In this document: one piece after another, positions 1 to 12,119 of the stretch
Layout: each line of letters begins with the position of its first letter
Numbering within the stretch: the first letter of the stretch is position 1
NCBI GenBank assembly: GCA_964007475.1
Contig: OZ023274.1
Coordinates: forward strand, 39,549,860-39,613,859
Direction: 5' to 3'
Length of the DNA stretch: 64,000 nt
DNA from: Hybos culiciformis
Lineage: Eukaryota; Arthropoda; Insecta; Diptera; Hybotidae
Translations under genes and position numbers: made by a program
Notes under the pieces: model-generated
What the model saw: the letters and a program-made list of their open reading frames with translations, nothing else
Databases searched by the model: none
Told to the model about the DNA's origin: nothing

Positions 1-297
1 TTTTATTCAAAAAAACAAAATGAATAAAAATAGAACAATGGTTACCCTGAAAATATCTTTGTTGTCATTATAAAGTTTGCTGTGAATTGTCAAATGTCAA
101 GTAAGAATTTTTTTTTCTTTTATCAACAAACGAGGAAAATGGCAGCAACAAGGAGATTATTTATTGTAAATATAAATTATAATTATATAATTATTATTTG
201 ATTTTATTTTTAATTATAAAAAAAATAATTATAAAATTATTATTATTTTTTTTAATAATTAAAAATAAAATTAAATAAATTTTAAGAAGACCATTAG
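1..297. other. AT-rich non-genic DNA
   Basis: Very AT-rich sequence with A and T runs. No reading frame, RNA gene or terminal-repeat element is recognisable. Confidence 0.6.
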
Positions 298-424
298 TTC
301 CTAAAATAATAAAAAAAAAATTAGTAATTTTTCTAAAAAAAATTATTCGATTTTTTTTTTTACAAAAAAGAAAATAATAATTTTTTTTGGAAAAATTACT
401 AATTTTTTGTTTAATATTTTAGGA
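298..424. repeat. AT-rich foldback hairpin, about 125 bp
   Basis: The left arm (TTCCTAAAATAAT... with TTAGTAATTTTTC) is the imperfect reverse complement of the right arm (GAAAAATTACTAA...ATTTTAGGAA). The arms are about 50 bp and the loop is short. This is a small foldback or MITE-like unit. No target duplication could be assigned. Confidence 0.5.
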
Positions 425-559
425 ATCTTCCGGTTTGAAATCATTTCGATAAATAAATAAACTTCCGTATTAATTAAATTTTATTTCCTTGCTTCATTTT
501 GAACTTTTTTTGTTTATTTTTTTCATTATAAATGTATTGTTTTCAACTCCCTCTCACAT

Positions 560-775
560 GCACATTAAAGCAGTATACAATACATGTTAATCAAATTTGT
601 TATACAGCTCGTTTTGTATACACACAAACATATAGACACTCGTCAATATTATATCACTCGACCTTCGGTCTCGTGATATAAACATGACTCGTGTCTATGT
701 GTTTGTGTGTATACACAACTCGCAAGAATAACAAATTTTCTTAACATGTATTGTAATCTACTATTATCACTTTAT
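560..775. mobile_element. Palindromic MITE, copy 1 (CCTTCGG-loop family)
   Basis: Two arms of about 85 bp fold around the centre TCGACCTTCGGTCTCG, flanked by TATATCAC and GTGATATA. The outer arms are ACAATACATGTTAA at 577 and its reverse complement at 741-754. A second copy lies at 53080-53290 in the opposite orientation, sharing the centre, the arms and the outer sequence beyond them. Two dispersed copies support a mobile, non-coding element. The exact ends and target duplication are unclear. Confidence 0.6.
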
Positions 776-1625
776 GTTTGAAAACTTTAAACTTATAGTT
801 ATTCTCGAAGCTATTATATTTGTGCAAATTTGTAATTTTTATCCTTCAAAAAAAAAACAACAAAATAGATATTACAAACTAAGTTCGTGGATCATTTTGT
901 GTACTTAATTTATATGTATAGATATAATTTGAATTTAAAGATAAATATCGTGGTAAATACCATATTTAAAGTTTTCTTAAATTGGCACATTTTTTTTGTT
1001 TTTTAATTTTTTAATATTATAAAATTATATATAAATATGAAATTTCCTCTTAAATTTGCCTCTATTTGCTTACAGCAATTCATAAAAAGTTGATGAATCA
1101 TTTATTTGCAATAAAAATTTTTTTAAGGGTAATTAAGAAATTATTAACGAATTTTACAATATTTTTTATTTACAATTAAAATAAAAAATTGAAGAAAATT
1201 TAAATATCTTTAATAAAAATATGAATACGCCGTAATATGCAAAAACGAATTAAAAAATTTTATTTTATTGTTTTTTCATAATAATATATAGTTTATGTGT
1301 ATTATATCATAAAGGAAGTATAAATAGAGGAACTAGTCCCATACAAAAAATTCGAATAAAAAAAGTTGAACAAAATTAGATCAGACCCCCGAGCTTTTAT
1401 TTTTTTTTAGAATATAACGCTATAACGAGAGAGCTTTATAGCTTTTAAAATATTTTTTTTATAAAGCTTCTAAAAATAAACAAAATATTTCCTTTATTAT
1501 AATTGTATTTTAATGTTTACTAGTATTTGTTCTCTATAAAAAAAAAAAATTAGGTTAGATAAATGTAAATAAAAAAATTATAAGCATTAATAAATTCATT
1601 TTATTTCATGTTTATTTACATATCG
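776..1625. other. AT-rich non-genic DNA
   Basis: No supported gene. Short reading frames are of the size expected by chance in AT-rich DNA. No structured repeat is evident. Confidence 0.5.
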
Positions 1626-1874
1626 TCGGTCTCGTGCATAAATCACGAAACTGTAATTTTGGCCGTTTTGACCTAATATTGTAGAAAAATCATAAAAAAC
1701 TAAAATTTTAATATGTTCAAAGTTAGAAGTTGAAAGCTGTCATAAATTATATATACGCAATGACTATTTCTATTTTCCCGAAAGTATCAAAATGTACTAA
1801 AAAAAAGAAATTTAAATCCAGTTTTCTCAAAACTATGTTTTTGCAGTTCCGTGATTTTTGCATGAGACCGACGA
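1626..1874. mobile_element. MITE with about 33-bp terminal inverted repeats
   Basis: ATCGTCGGTCTCGTGCATAA at the left end is mirrored by TTGCATGAGACCGACGAT at the right end. The match continues inward through a TCACG-type word and an AACTG/CAGTT word. The interior has no plausible protein. Flanks TTTACA and TTCACA are similar but not an exact duplication, so the ends are approximate. Confidence 0.5.
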
Positions 1875-3983
1875 TGTTCACATTATTTTATATCATTGGA
1901 ATAATGATTTTTTTGTTTTTTATTTTGGTTTGAAAATATACTTTAACTTTGTAATAATATCCCTTTTAAAAATTTTGAGCCTTTTATTATTAAAAGTGTT
2001 AATAACAACTCCAAAAATTTAAATCTATGTTCATAACATTCGTCTGTTTCGGTGAACCAGAAATCATATTTTTTTGATAATTTTATTGCGTCCAAACAAT
2101 TTGTATACAGTTTGTTAAAATTCTTTTTTTTATAAAAATGTTGAGCAAAATAGTTATCAAACATTTTTATATGAAATCTGGTAATTTCAAACAGATCAAA
2201 TAAAATATTTCCAAATCATTGTCATAATTTTTGCGATATAAAAATTGTTCTGATTTCAATTCAAGGACATCATTAGTTTTTTTTTTATTTTTTTTTATGA
2301 TTGGGGTCGATAGAAGATAACTTGTTTAGCCGACTACTTTTTATGGAGCTCTAACTTCATGAATTAGTAAAATATTTAAGTGAAGGTCGCGCATTCAAAA
2401 AAGTGCGTTTACCTACTTATTAATAAATAAAATAAATGAATAAATATTTACTTTATTTTATTCAAATTATTTATACTTATTTAAATTCCGTATCCAAATT
2501 GATAAATTTCCAATAATAATAAAATATTCCGATATAATTTTCTTAATGTCCTTATATTTCAAAATTTAAATAGTTAAAACAAAGTTCATGCAAAATATTT
2601 TAATATATATGTACATGTAAGTACCATTAAATGCAAAACACATTTATTTTAAAGAATGAACTAATTATACGTAAATTCACGATAAAAATAAAACAATGTC
2701 TCCCACTATCGTTTAAGAATATTTTATCCAAAGGAGATAATATATTATGACATATTATCTCTTTATTAATGTAAAAATTAAATTGCAATATATATATTTA
2801 TTGATTTGAAATAACTTATGATAAGGATTTTATAAATTTCAATAAAGACGAAGATGCTAGTTTAAAAAAAAAAAAAATCATAGATGTTATAAATTGATAT
2901 TAGCACATCATAACAATACATAATTTAGACACATATTTTTTCATTCATTCATTGGTTATGATTTTTCGCACAACTACATTCGAATTTTTAGAACTTTGTT
3001 GTAATAAAACTAAACATCCTCAAAATAGAAAAAAAATTAATGAGTATTAGAGAAAATAGAAAAGCTTTTTTGCTTATACATATGTTTGGGGGTCTGAAAA
3101 AATAGGAAAAAAAATAAAAACGTTATTTTTAAAAGTTGTTTGACATAGTTACTCTATATTATACTTCCTTTATGATTATATTCATAAAATTCTTGGTTGA
3201 ATGAATTTAAGTTTTTTTGTTGAATTTATATAAAAATCAATTCGTTTTTTTTTAGTGCAAGCAAAAAGCTGTTTTTTCTTTCAGGAGAATAGAATATTTT
3301 TTTGCACAATAAAAGAAAATTTTCAAATAAAGGACTTGCCAGAAATAAATTTTTTTTATATTTTGAAGAACATACTGCAAAAAGAGTTGTTAAAAATAAA
3401 AATTTTAGTAAACGGTGATAATTAAAGTTTTCTATATTTAATTAAATTTGATTTAGATAAAAATAAGTTTTGAATTTTGATTGCTAAAGTCAATGTGGAA
3501 AGCTTTCTAAAGAATGTCTTTATGTCACTTTTAAAACATTTGACTGGCAATTAAATATAGATAATTTTAGCATAATGAATATTTCCGGTTCGGAGAAGGA
3601 AAGTTTCAAACAGAGAAAAATTGTTAAAAAAAAGAAGCGGTTTGCATTTTGAGACTTTGAATGCACAAAATTTAAATTGCACCATATTAAAGTCATATTT
3701 CTGGATAATATATTGAAATGTTTACTCTTATACATAAAATTAATTTTGCGTGTATAGAACTTTATGTTGCATTGCGTTTACAAAACTTAAACATTTACAA
3801 ATGAAAAATAGCTTTTTACAAAACAAAAAAAAAACTAAAAATAAACTAAATTTGCTAAGTGCTTGCTTGTAAAGTTTTTTTTTTTTTAATTCTAGTTTAA
3901 AATATAAATATAACAAAAAATTGGGTTCATAATATTTATTTTCTAAAAAAAGAAGAATAAAATAATGCTTCGTATATTTTTAA
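1875..3983. other. AT-rich non-genic DNA
   Basis: Only short, low-complexity reading frames. No recognisable protein, tRNA or repeat family. Confidence 0.5.
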
Positions 3984-3991
3984 CATAACAA

Positions 3992-4710
3992 CAGGGCCGG
4001 CTCGAGCCAAATTTCGTGTGTGAAAAAAAAAATGAAATTTGAAAAATGAAATAAGACCGCGACCAAAAAAAGTTATCGCAACGCTAATTTCATTTTATAA
4101 ATGAAATAAGCAGGCGTGACCTCGATAAAAAAATCTTGTGAGGTGAGCACACAGGGACCTTGGCAGCAGGGCGGCGAGCGGGCGGCTGGTCAGTGGGCTG
4201 ACGCCGCAAATCCCACTAAACATCCGCCCGCACGCCGCCCTGCTGCCCCGGCCCCTGTGTGCTTATCTCACAAGATCACGCAACAAAAAACCTATCGCGG
4301 CCTTATTTCACGCGGTCTTATTTCATTGCTCCTCACTGATGTTGAACGCAGATATGTTTTTATAAGTTTTAACTTCTAAAAACTTCTTTCATCACGGTTA
4401 CTGGAATAGTCAGTAGAATTCGTAATGCAACAGAAATGTTCGGAAATAGTTCCTGGACTTGATTGTTGAAGATAAATTTTAAAGCCTTTTCTGGACATGT
4501 GTTTTCTGAGATTCTTATTGCAAAAGATTTTAAAGATTTGAAAGCTACCTGGTTTTAAAAAAAAAAAAAATGAAATAGAAATTGAATTGTAAGTTTTTCT
4601 TATGCAAAAAAAAATTTTTTCTTCCGAAATATGAAAATGCATTGCTTTTTTTTTAACTTTTTCTAGATTGAAATTATTGAATATTTTTCGTTTGCGCCTT
4701 AACGGCCCTG
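3992..4710. mobile_element. hAT-type non-autonomous transposon with GC-rich palindromic core
   Basis: The element begins CAGGGCCGG and ends CGGCCCTG. It is flanked by a perfect 8-bp direct repeat, CATAACAA (3984-3991 and 4711-4718), the signature of hAT-type insertion. No transposase is present. The middle (about 4138-4275) is a GC-rich inverted repeat: GGCAGCAGGGCGGCG answered by CGCCGCCCTGCTGCC, flanked by GAGCACACAGG and CTGTGTGCTTA. The same core occurs at 33411-33780 and 23190-23280. The GC-rich centre differs sharply from its surroundings and may be a nested insertion. Confidence 0.8.
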
Positions 4711-4718
4711 CATAACAA

Positions 4719-6060
4719 CATCCTATAATTGCAATGAACTTTTCATATGAATTGTTGATTTAACACTTTTCGTAGAGAAGAAAAAAAAAACAATTATAAA
4801 TACATTTTCCAAGTAATTAAAATGTTCTATTTTTATTTTATTTTTTTATTTTTATTATTTTTATTTATAAAAACGGAAATATCCATGGTACTAGAAAAAC
4901 ATAAATACATAGATATATAATGTCGCCGTTGTTCTGCGAAAGCTCACTAATTCAATATTTGGGTAAATTAGGGTATTGTCATGTATTATAAAATAATTTT
5001 GATCGTTGCAGATATATTAATCTAAGGAGAAACTGTTAAACCCTGTCTCCTATACTCGTTCAAACGCTATTGATTTAAAAAATTATATCTACTAATACTA
5101 TTATTCAATATCGATTCGATTTTGCAATTATTGTAAATTAAATATGCCAAAAATTTGACTTTTTTATGCAATTAGTCAGTTATCACAGAACAACGACGAT
5201 ATTTTTCATGTTTATAAAAAACAAAGCCTTTTTTGAAATTTTGGAATAATATCATTTTTTTTAATAGTGATAAGACAAGACAAAAAAAATTATTTTTTTC
5301 ATTTATTTTTGGGAAACATTAAATCCTATTTAATTTATGAATCATAAAATTGTTTTACGGAGCCTTGTTAAATTCTCTTTAGCATTCAAGAAGAAAAAAA
5401 CAGATCCACCCAAAAATTAGAAAAAAAAAAAAACTTGTTCTATTATTTCAATTTTATGTTTTTAAGTTCATTGGAAATATATGTACCTGTACGGAAAATT
5501 TTAATATATCCTTCTTTTGTTTTTCTTCCGAAAAGGATTTTTTTTTCAGAAATTCAATTTGACGTAAAGTATACATATGTCACATGCATAATACGGAAAT
5601 ATAAGGATTCAATTGAATTTTGTTTTTTTCAATGATAGATGTATTATTGTTAAGTTGTCAGTCATTGAGATACAAATTGCTATACTAATTATAATAAGAT
5701 TCGTACATGATACTGTCATTCGAATAGTACATATACGAAATAAAATTTGTAAATCTAGAGTATTTCTTTATTATTAAATTTTTCACAATATCCTAGCAAA
5801 TATTTGCCAATATTTTATTTATATTAAGCATTAAGTAATATATAATGATAATATTATTATTATTATTATGTAATAAACTATGTAATAAACTAACGAAAAT
5901 AATTAAAAACATAAAATAAAGTATATATTCATTTTAAATTTCAGATTATTCCGTTTTCAAACTTCAATTGACTCATCAAATCGTATAGCATTTTTATTAA
6001 AAAATAATAAAAAGTTTATCTCTACATATCGTTGAACGTAAGTACCTATTTTATAGAAAC
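4719..6060. other. AT-rich non-genic DNA with one MITE candidate
   Basis: No supported gene. It contains the inverted-repeat candidate listed at 4921-5203 and long A/T runs. Short reading frames here are not convincing. Confidence 0.5.
4921..5203. mobile_element. Candidate MITE, about 36-bp imperfect inverted repeats
   Basis: TCGCCGTTGTTCTGCGAAAG at the left end matches the reverse complement of the right end (TCGTCGTTGTTCTGTGATAA), continuing to a shared ACTAATT, at about 80% identity. The interior is AT-rich and non-coding. The target duplication cannot be told apart in this composition. Confidence 0.45.
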
Positions 6061-6079
6061 TTAAAACTCAATATATTCT

Positions 6080-6569
6080 ATATCTAATATATAAAATTTC
6101 AACTACTCCTCCGAAACGGCTTTACCAATTTTTACCAAATTTTATATGCGTATTCAGTAGGTCTGAGAATCGGCTACTATCTATTTTCCATACCCCAGGG
6201 ACCTCCCCCGGGGGCGGACTTCAAAAGTTCGTCCGATTTCATTCAAATTTTTTACGTAAAAAGAGGAAGTGATTACACACAAATTCCGTAACAAAAAATT
6301 TGTTGACCTCCTACCCAGGAACCTCCTACCCAGGGACTTCCCATTGGGGCGGTTTTCAAAAGTTCGTCCGATTTCATTCAAATTTGGTATGTAAAAAGAG
6401 AAACTGATTACACACAAATTTCGTAACAAAAAAATTGTTGACCTCCTACCCAGGAACCTCCTACCCAAAGAACGCCCTTGGGGGCGGACTTCAAAAGTTC
6501 GTCCGATTTCATTCAAATTTCGTATTTAAAAAGAGGAGCTGATTACACACAAATTTCGTAACAAAAAAT
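6080..6569. repeat. Three-copy 136-bp tandem repeat in a Helitron-like interspersed element
   Basis: Three consecutive units start at 6196, 6331 and 6467. The period is 135-136 bp and the last unit is shorter. Each carries CAAAAGTTCGTCCGATTTCA and TGATTACACACAAAT, and the first two end in CCAGGAACCTCCTACCC. The preceding sequence (TCCGAAACGGCTTTACC, then GTATTCAGTAGGTCTGAGAA) resembles words common in degenerate arthropod interspersed repeats, often annotated as Helitron-like. That class assignment is from memory and uncertain. An open minus-strand frame crosses all units, but it reflects the repeat rather than a gene. Confidence 0.6.
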
Positions 6570-7888
6570 GCTCAGAAATGAAACAACGTATGATATGAAA
6601 TGAAACAACGTATGATATTTATACATCGTTATTAGATAATAGCACCATTCGATTCCTCGTACTCGATTTTATGAGTACAACTATTTTGCAATATTCTTAA
6701 TGTTGATTAAAATGTGTTTTTTAGATGAAAATTTTACGTTACTTGATATTTTTGCATACGTTTTTAATTTTCAAATCTTTAAACTCAAATTACAAATTAC
6801 TCGAAACTATACTTTTCATTATATATTGTTTCATTTCTCAGCAGACGATTTATAATTTTAATTTAAATTTAATTATTTTTCTGGTACAAAATATTATCAA
6901 TTTAGTTTACAATTTTTTAGTGCATTTAATTTAAAATAATTTGATTAACATATGAATACAAACGTTATATCAATTTATTGTTTTTTTTACTAGAAACCTA
7001 TATTTAATTTTAATTTTGACTGTGAGAATTACCAATATTCGGAGCCTCCGCTACATTTATGATTGGTGATAGGTACTTAAACGAATTTTCAATAAATGTA
7101 TGATAATAGTACAATATAGTCATCAACATACGGAAGTTTGGAGACTTTATGTTTTCAATGTTTCGATACTCATTGATGGCGCAGTTTTTAAACTCCGCAT
7201 TGACAGCAACCTTAATAAACCAGTGTAAATTAGCTTGTGTACTTGTATTCTAGTTTAAAATTATTTTTATATTAAAATCGTAATCGTAATATTTTGTCTA
7301 ATCGTTTGGACAATAAATTTCCTTGTTAAAACAATAAAAGCAAATTTGGAAAAAAATAAATATTTCAGTCATTGTGAAGTTGAGCAAATAATAGAATTTC
7401 CATAAAACAAAAAAACATTATTTCAATAAATTCATGGATAACAGAAATATAAATTAGCATTATAAGGAAATTCACCATAATACTATTTTTATGATGGAAT
7501 AAATCATTTGATATTGTTGTCAAAACAAAATTGCATAATTTTTATTTAATTTGAATTTTAAAAAAATATAAAACAACATTTTAGAAAAGTTATGTGTATA
7601 ATCATAGAATGGACAAAAAAAATGAACAAGGTATAGGAAGAATAACCAATTTCATTCCTGCGAGGGTTAAAATAGTTTAATTTGCGTGTCACATTTTTTT
7701 TATCCTCTGAAATTGACAAACTTAAAATTTCAACAGTTATGGGCTTATAAGTATATGTAGCCAATTTTGGATTTACGCTCAATCAAAATTCTTCAAAATT
7801 GTCTATATAAAGTCTTCTTTACTTATTGTGGAAAGAAGTTATGACTTAAGTTTACTTCTTACTGTATCTAACTTCTTACTCATAATCT
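6570..7888. other. AT-rich non-genic DNA
   Basis: It begins with a 21-bp word in tandem (AAATGAAACAACGTATGATA, near 6577-6618). Otherwise no gene, RNA or terminal-repeat element is recognised. Confidence 0.5.
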
Positions 7889-8072
7889 CATAAAAACGTA
7901 AATGTCTGTTTGTTCTTAATTTTTCCGAAAGTTCTTCACCGATTACTTTGAAACTTTCACACAATGTATACCATTTGAAATTAGGTGTGTTGTTATATAT
8001 ATATTATATCATTGTGACAGGTTAAAATATGCTTTGTTGAACATTTTCTAGCCGAGCCAAAGCAATGCCACA
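7889..8072 (+). mobile_element. Degenerate Helitron-like or related interspersed repeat
   Basis: Contains AAATGTCTGTTTGTTC, then TTCACCGATTACTTTGAAAC and, after about 100 bp, GAGCCAAAGCAATGCCACAG. This order of words is familiar from decayed non-coding repeats of many arthropod genomes, often classed as Helitron-derived. No Rep/helicase coding or terminal hairpin is visible. Confidence 0.35.
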
Positions 8073-8608
8073 GCAACGAGTAATAATTATATTTTTTTTA
8101 ATTCCAACCACTGAGATATAGTAAATACAAACGAACAACGACGACGTGAAATCAAACGATACGAAAGATATTAAAATACAATATAAACGTCAATCTCGAC
8201 GTTAATATTGACAGTTTGAAAAGTTAACAATTTTAGAAAAATATTGTAATCATGCCAACTTTTTAACATACGTTTTGCGGTCTAGGTTAAATTCAATTGT
8301 CCACTTTTCGGTTAAGTATTTGAATGACTTTCAATTTGATTGCGATGTCATATAAATCACTTAATTTTTTCGTTTTTAATTCATTTAAAACAAAACGTGA
8401 AAATATAAAAAAAAGCATATTAAAACTTTATGGGAAATAACAAGTTTTTTTTTTTGTGATGAAAATAAAAAGAATAAAAAAAAATCATTCTATATGTACG
8501 AACAAGTATAAAAGGAACATACATATATAAAAGATACACAAAATAAACAAAAACTAAATGTAATGTTTTGATAATGCTTAAAACACATAATATTAAATTT
8601 TTTTTTTC
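8073..8608. other. AT-rich non-genic DNA
   Basis: Nothing recognisable beyond short local inverted words. Confidence 0.5.
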
Positions 8609-8804
8609 AATTTTTTACAAAAACGAAATACATACATTATTTCTTTGAAGGGCGATCATAGGAAAATAAGTCAATTTTTTACAAAAACCAAATATATACA
8701 TTATTAAATAATGTATATATTTGGTTTTTGTAAAAAATTGACTTATTTTCCTATGATCGCCCTTCAAAGAAATAATGTATGTATTTCTTTTTTGTAAAAA
8801 ATTG
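8609..8804. repeat. Near-perfect 196-bp palindrome
   Basis: Two arms of about 98 bp meet near 8706 with essentially no spacer. I see one mismatch across the arms (ACGAAATAC against GTATTTCTT). The unit TTTGTAAAAAATTGACTTAT followed by ATGATCGCCCTTCAAAGAAA then recurs in direct orientation to about 8834. The block is therefore an inverted duplication plus a tandem partial copy. Such a palindrome could extrude a cruciform. It may be a MITE dimer, but the ends are not clear. Confidence 0.75.
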
Positions 8805-8834
8805 ACTTATACTCCTTTGATCGCCCTTCAAAGA

Positions 8835-11800
8835 ATTATTCTCTCTTATATTGTAACTATGTAACTATAAATAATACATGACATTTATATATGAAAGCAA
8901 AATAATATCAATTCTCTATTGCGGCTTTCTACTTAAAAATACATTTGAATTTATGTTTTAAATGCATCTAGTGATCCATAAATTATTACTATTTTGTGGT
9001 TAATTGTAAAACATATAGAATTTAAATGTATTTTGTGGTCGAAATTATAATCAAAAATATGCTGTTGGATGTTCCATTACTTAATAAAATTAAATTCAAC
9101 ATCAAACAATAAATAACATTAACCTATTTCAACTCAAGGTTTTCTAGAATTAGAGTACTACATAAAATCTTGATTATGTATTAAAAAAACAGATTTAAGT
9201 TTATTTAATTATAGTTGATCTTTGTGATACCTATCTAAAAAGAATCTCTATCTAACAATTATGACATTCTTATTCTGTGTAAGATTAAGAAAGAAAAACT
9301 TAATATCCCTTCAAGAGTTACTCAATAGTTCACTTAAAAATTTTATTACATTTCCACAAACCTATTTTATCAACTTTTTCCTGAATTATTTAATTAATAT
9401 TTTCATGTATGATTTAATTTTAATTTTGATAAGTTTTCTCTTAATATGTGCTTTGTAGACATTTCAATAGCACCATATACCTTCACTTATGTAATTGTAT
9501 ATTATAATATAAAAATAATATAAAATAATATTATTTTAATATATATATTTATTTGGTTGCTACATACTGTGACCAATAAATAAAAAGGTTCATACAAAAA
9601 ATAATTATAACAAAAATTAAATTATAATTTTTTTTATATCTTTGTAAATCCTGATGTCCTTTTAATATCCGTTCATTAATAATTCAAAATTTCCATCATA
9701 ATTTCAGAATTCTAAATCAAATTATCACAATTTTGTAGTTAGTAATTTTCTGGTATTACATAGCATTAAATTTTTTTTAATTTTTTTTTTTTATTTATAT
9801 TTGTTTTTAATTTCAAAACATAATAATAAAATTTGTTGCCATCTGTTTCCCTTAACGATATTCAAATAGAGTATAAATTCATTTTAATAATATCAAACAT
9901 TAAAAAGTTTAAGATATACATAATGCTAACTTTTCAGGGATTAAACTTTATTTTATTGAAAATATTTAATGCATGTATGATTGTATCGATGTATTTAAGT
10001 TGAATGTATACGACGGAGTTAAAAAAAATAAGTTTACAAAAATATAATCTTCGATTCAATTTTTCTTATAATCTTCCAAGGAATTTCGGAATATTATATT
10101 ATATTTATTTGACGGAATTTTGAAGTATCTACTTGTATCCTTCATAATATATTTAATATAGTTATATATTATTTTATATCATTTTTCAAGCATAAAGATA
10201 TTAGATAAGGATTAGAATTAAACTGACTTTTTTATACATAAAACCATGACCTTAGTACAACGGGACAACAGGCCTAAGTGCGAGGGAATACAGGAATTCC
10301 CAACCCACAACAACCTAACCTAGTTTAATATAAATCCACTTATATTCTTAGTTATTTTTTGCCATATTAAATTGGAGATAATTTTTATATTTATTATTTT
10401 CTTTTTTTTATTCGTAAAATTTACATTTATATATTTTTCATCCATTTTGAGAGTTGTAAGATCTCAGAACTTATTAATCGAAAATTTATAATTCAAAATA
10501 AAATAAACCTTTATAACTTATTCCTAAAAATCCTAAATATCTATTATTGATATATTAAAATAACAGCCTGAACCTTATATAAATTTAGATTTGAAAAAAT
10601 AAAAAGAAATCTTTTTTTTTTTTAACTTATATTGCATTATATTTATACTCCAAAAAAAAATATTAGGGTTTTTTTTTAAATCTAATATAATTATTTATTC
10701 AATTTTAGAAATTTGCTTATTTGACTAATTTTTTCTTTCTGTTTGATTTTCCAGATGAAAAACATCTTTAATGGTATACATTAGTTAGAAGAGCAGCAAA
10801 TTAATCGAAACTTGATCACAAAAAAAAAAGAGAAATAAATTTTTTTAAAGTGAAAAGGGTCAATTTTAAACTAATTTAAAATTTGAAGATTAAGTAATAT
10901 TGGATTTAAATAAAACTGAAAAGCAAAACACTTTAACGCTCGCATATAGAATATTGGGACCAGTTTTTGGAAAAGGGAATTCAATATCCCTTTTATTATT
11001 ATTTTTATTAACAACAAAACTAGAAGCTAAACATTATAAAGGAGAAAAAAATATGTAATATAGGCCTCTAATTTAATTTTTTCGTAAGTATATATAATAA
11101 AAAACGAAGAGTAAGATTATTCAAAAATTACGTAATGCTATCAATTTACACAGTTTAATCTGACAAAAAATTAATACTTTTCAATTATTTTTTAACTTCG
11201 TATTGGAGTTATAGTTTCATATATAAAAATTTTAGTTGTTTTTAAAGTTTGAAATGAGCAAGAAACATGGCATAAATCTTTGAAAATATACATACTATTG
11301 ATACAAAAACGTATGCATGGGTTTTAAAATTATAGCAATGTTACGTAATTTCTTGAAATTTTACATTCAACAAATTTTTGTCATACATATATTTGTTTTT
11401 TTTCACTTTTACTTTTTATTTCATTAACAAAATTTCTTTTCATATATTTCTTTTATACCGCAAAGGATTTCCAAATTTTGTATAAATTTAATGTCAGCTG
11501 TAGAATTAAAGACTTCCCTAAATATAATGGATTTCAGAGAAAGACAGGTAAGTCGTATAATTTTATTATATTTATATTATATTTAATAATAAAATTTTTA
11601 TAATAAATAATATTATTTGAAATTAACTGTCAAAATGTTAAAAGGTTCATTAAACATTTTTTTTTGTATTCCTTATTTATGTTTTATGAAATAATTTGTT
11701 TTTAGAAGACCGAGTCATAGTCATAGTCTCACGTTTGCATTAAAATGGACTAAGTAAATGAAGATTTAATATTATATTATTCTAGAATGGAAGCACAGGA

Positions 11801-12111
11801 ACTTCTATATACACACAGATTGTGTTATTGTTTATAAAGGGCATTCTTCAGTTCAATAGAATCCTTTTGGCTTCCTTAGTTAATAGATAAGACGTTAAAT
11901 ACAGGGCTAGTAATCTTAACGAAAATGCAACAATATACCGTACTTAAATATTTATCATTCATTGAATAAAATACTTTGAATGGAATGCCATATTGTGAAA
12001 CATGTATCAATCAATCTAATGAAACCACAAACAAATCATGTTTTATTCTCTTAGTTTTAAAAAATTTTTATCATTATTTACATACATCAAAAATTTTATT
12101 AAAAGGATACT
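8835..12111. other. AT-rich non-genic DNA
   Basis: More than 3 kb with no supported gene. Reading frames are short and of low complexity. A GC-richer patch at 10250-10320 (AGTACAACGGGACAACAGGC) stands out from its surroundings but could not be assigned. Confidence 0.5.
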
Positions 12112-12119
12112 GCTGAGAC

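Noticed and set aside
1730..1933. 67-codon frame at the right side of the MITE
   Set aside because: It overlaps the MITE terminal repeat and has the composition of random AT-rich DNA.
10250..10325. GC-richer patch as a possible gene or RNA fragment
   Set aside because: No frame, fold or family could be assigned, so it is only mentioned within the surrounding stretch.
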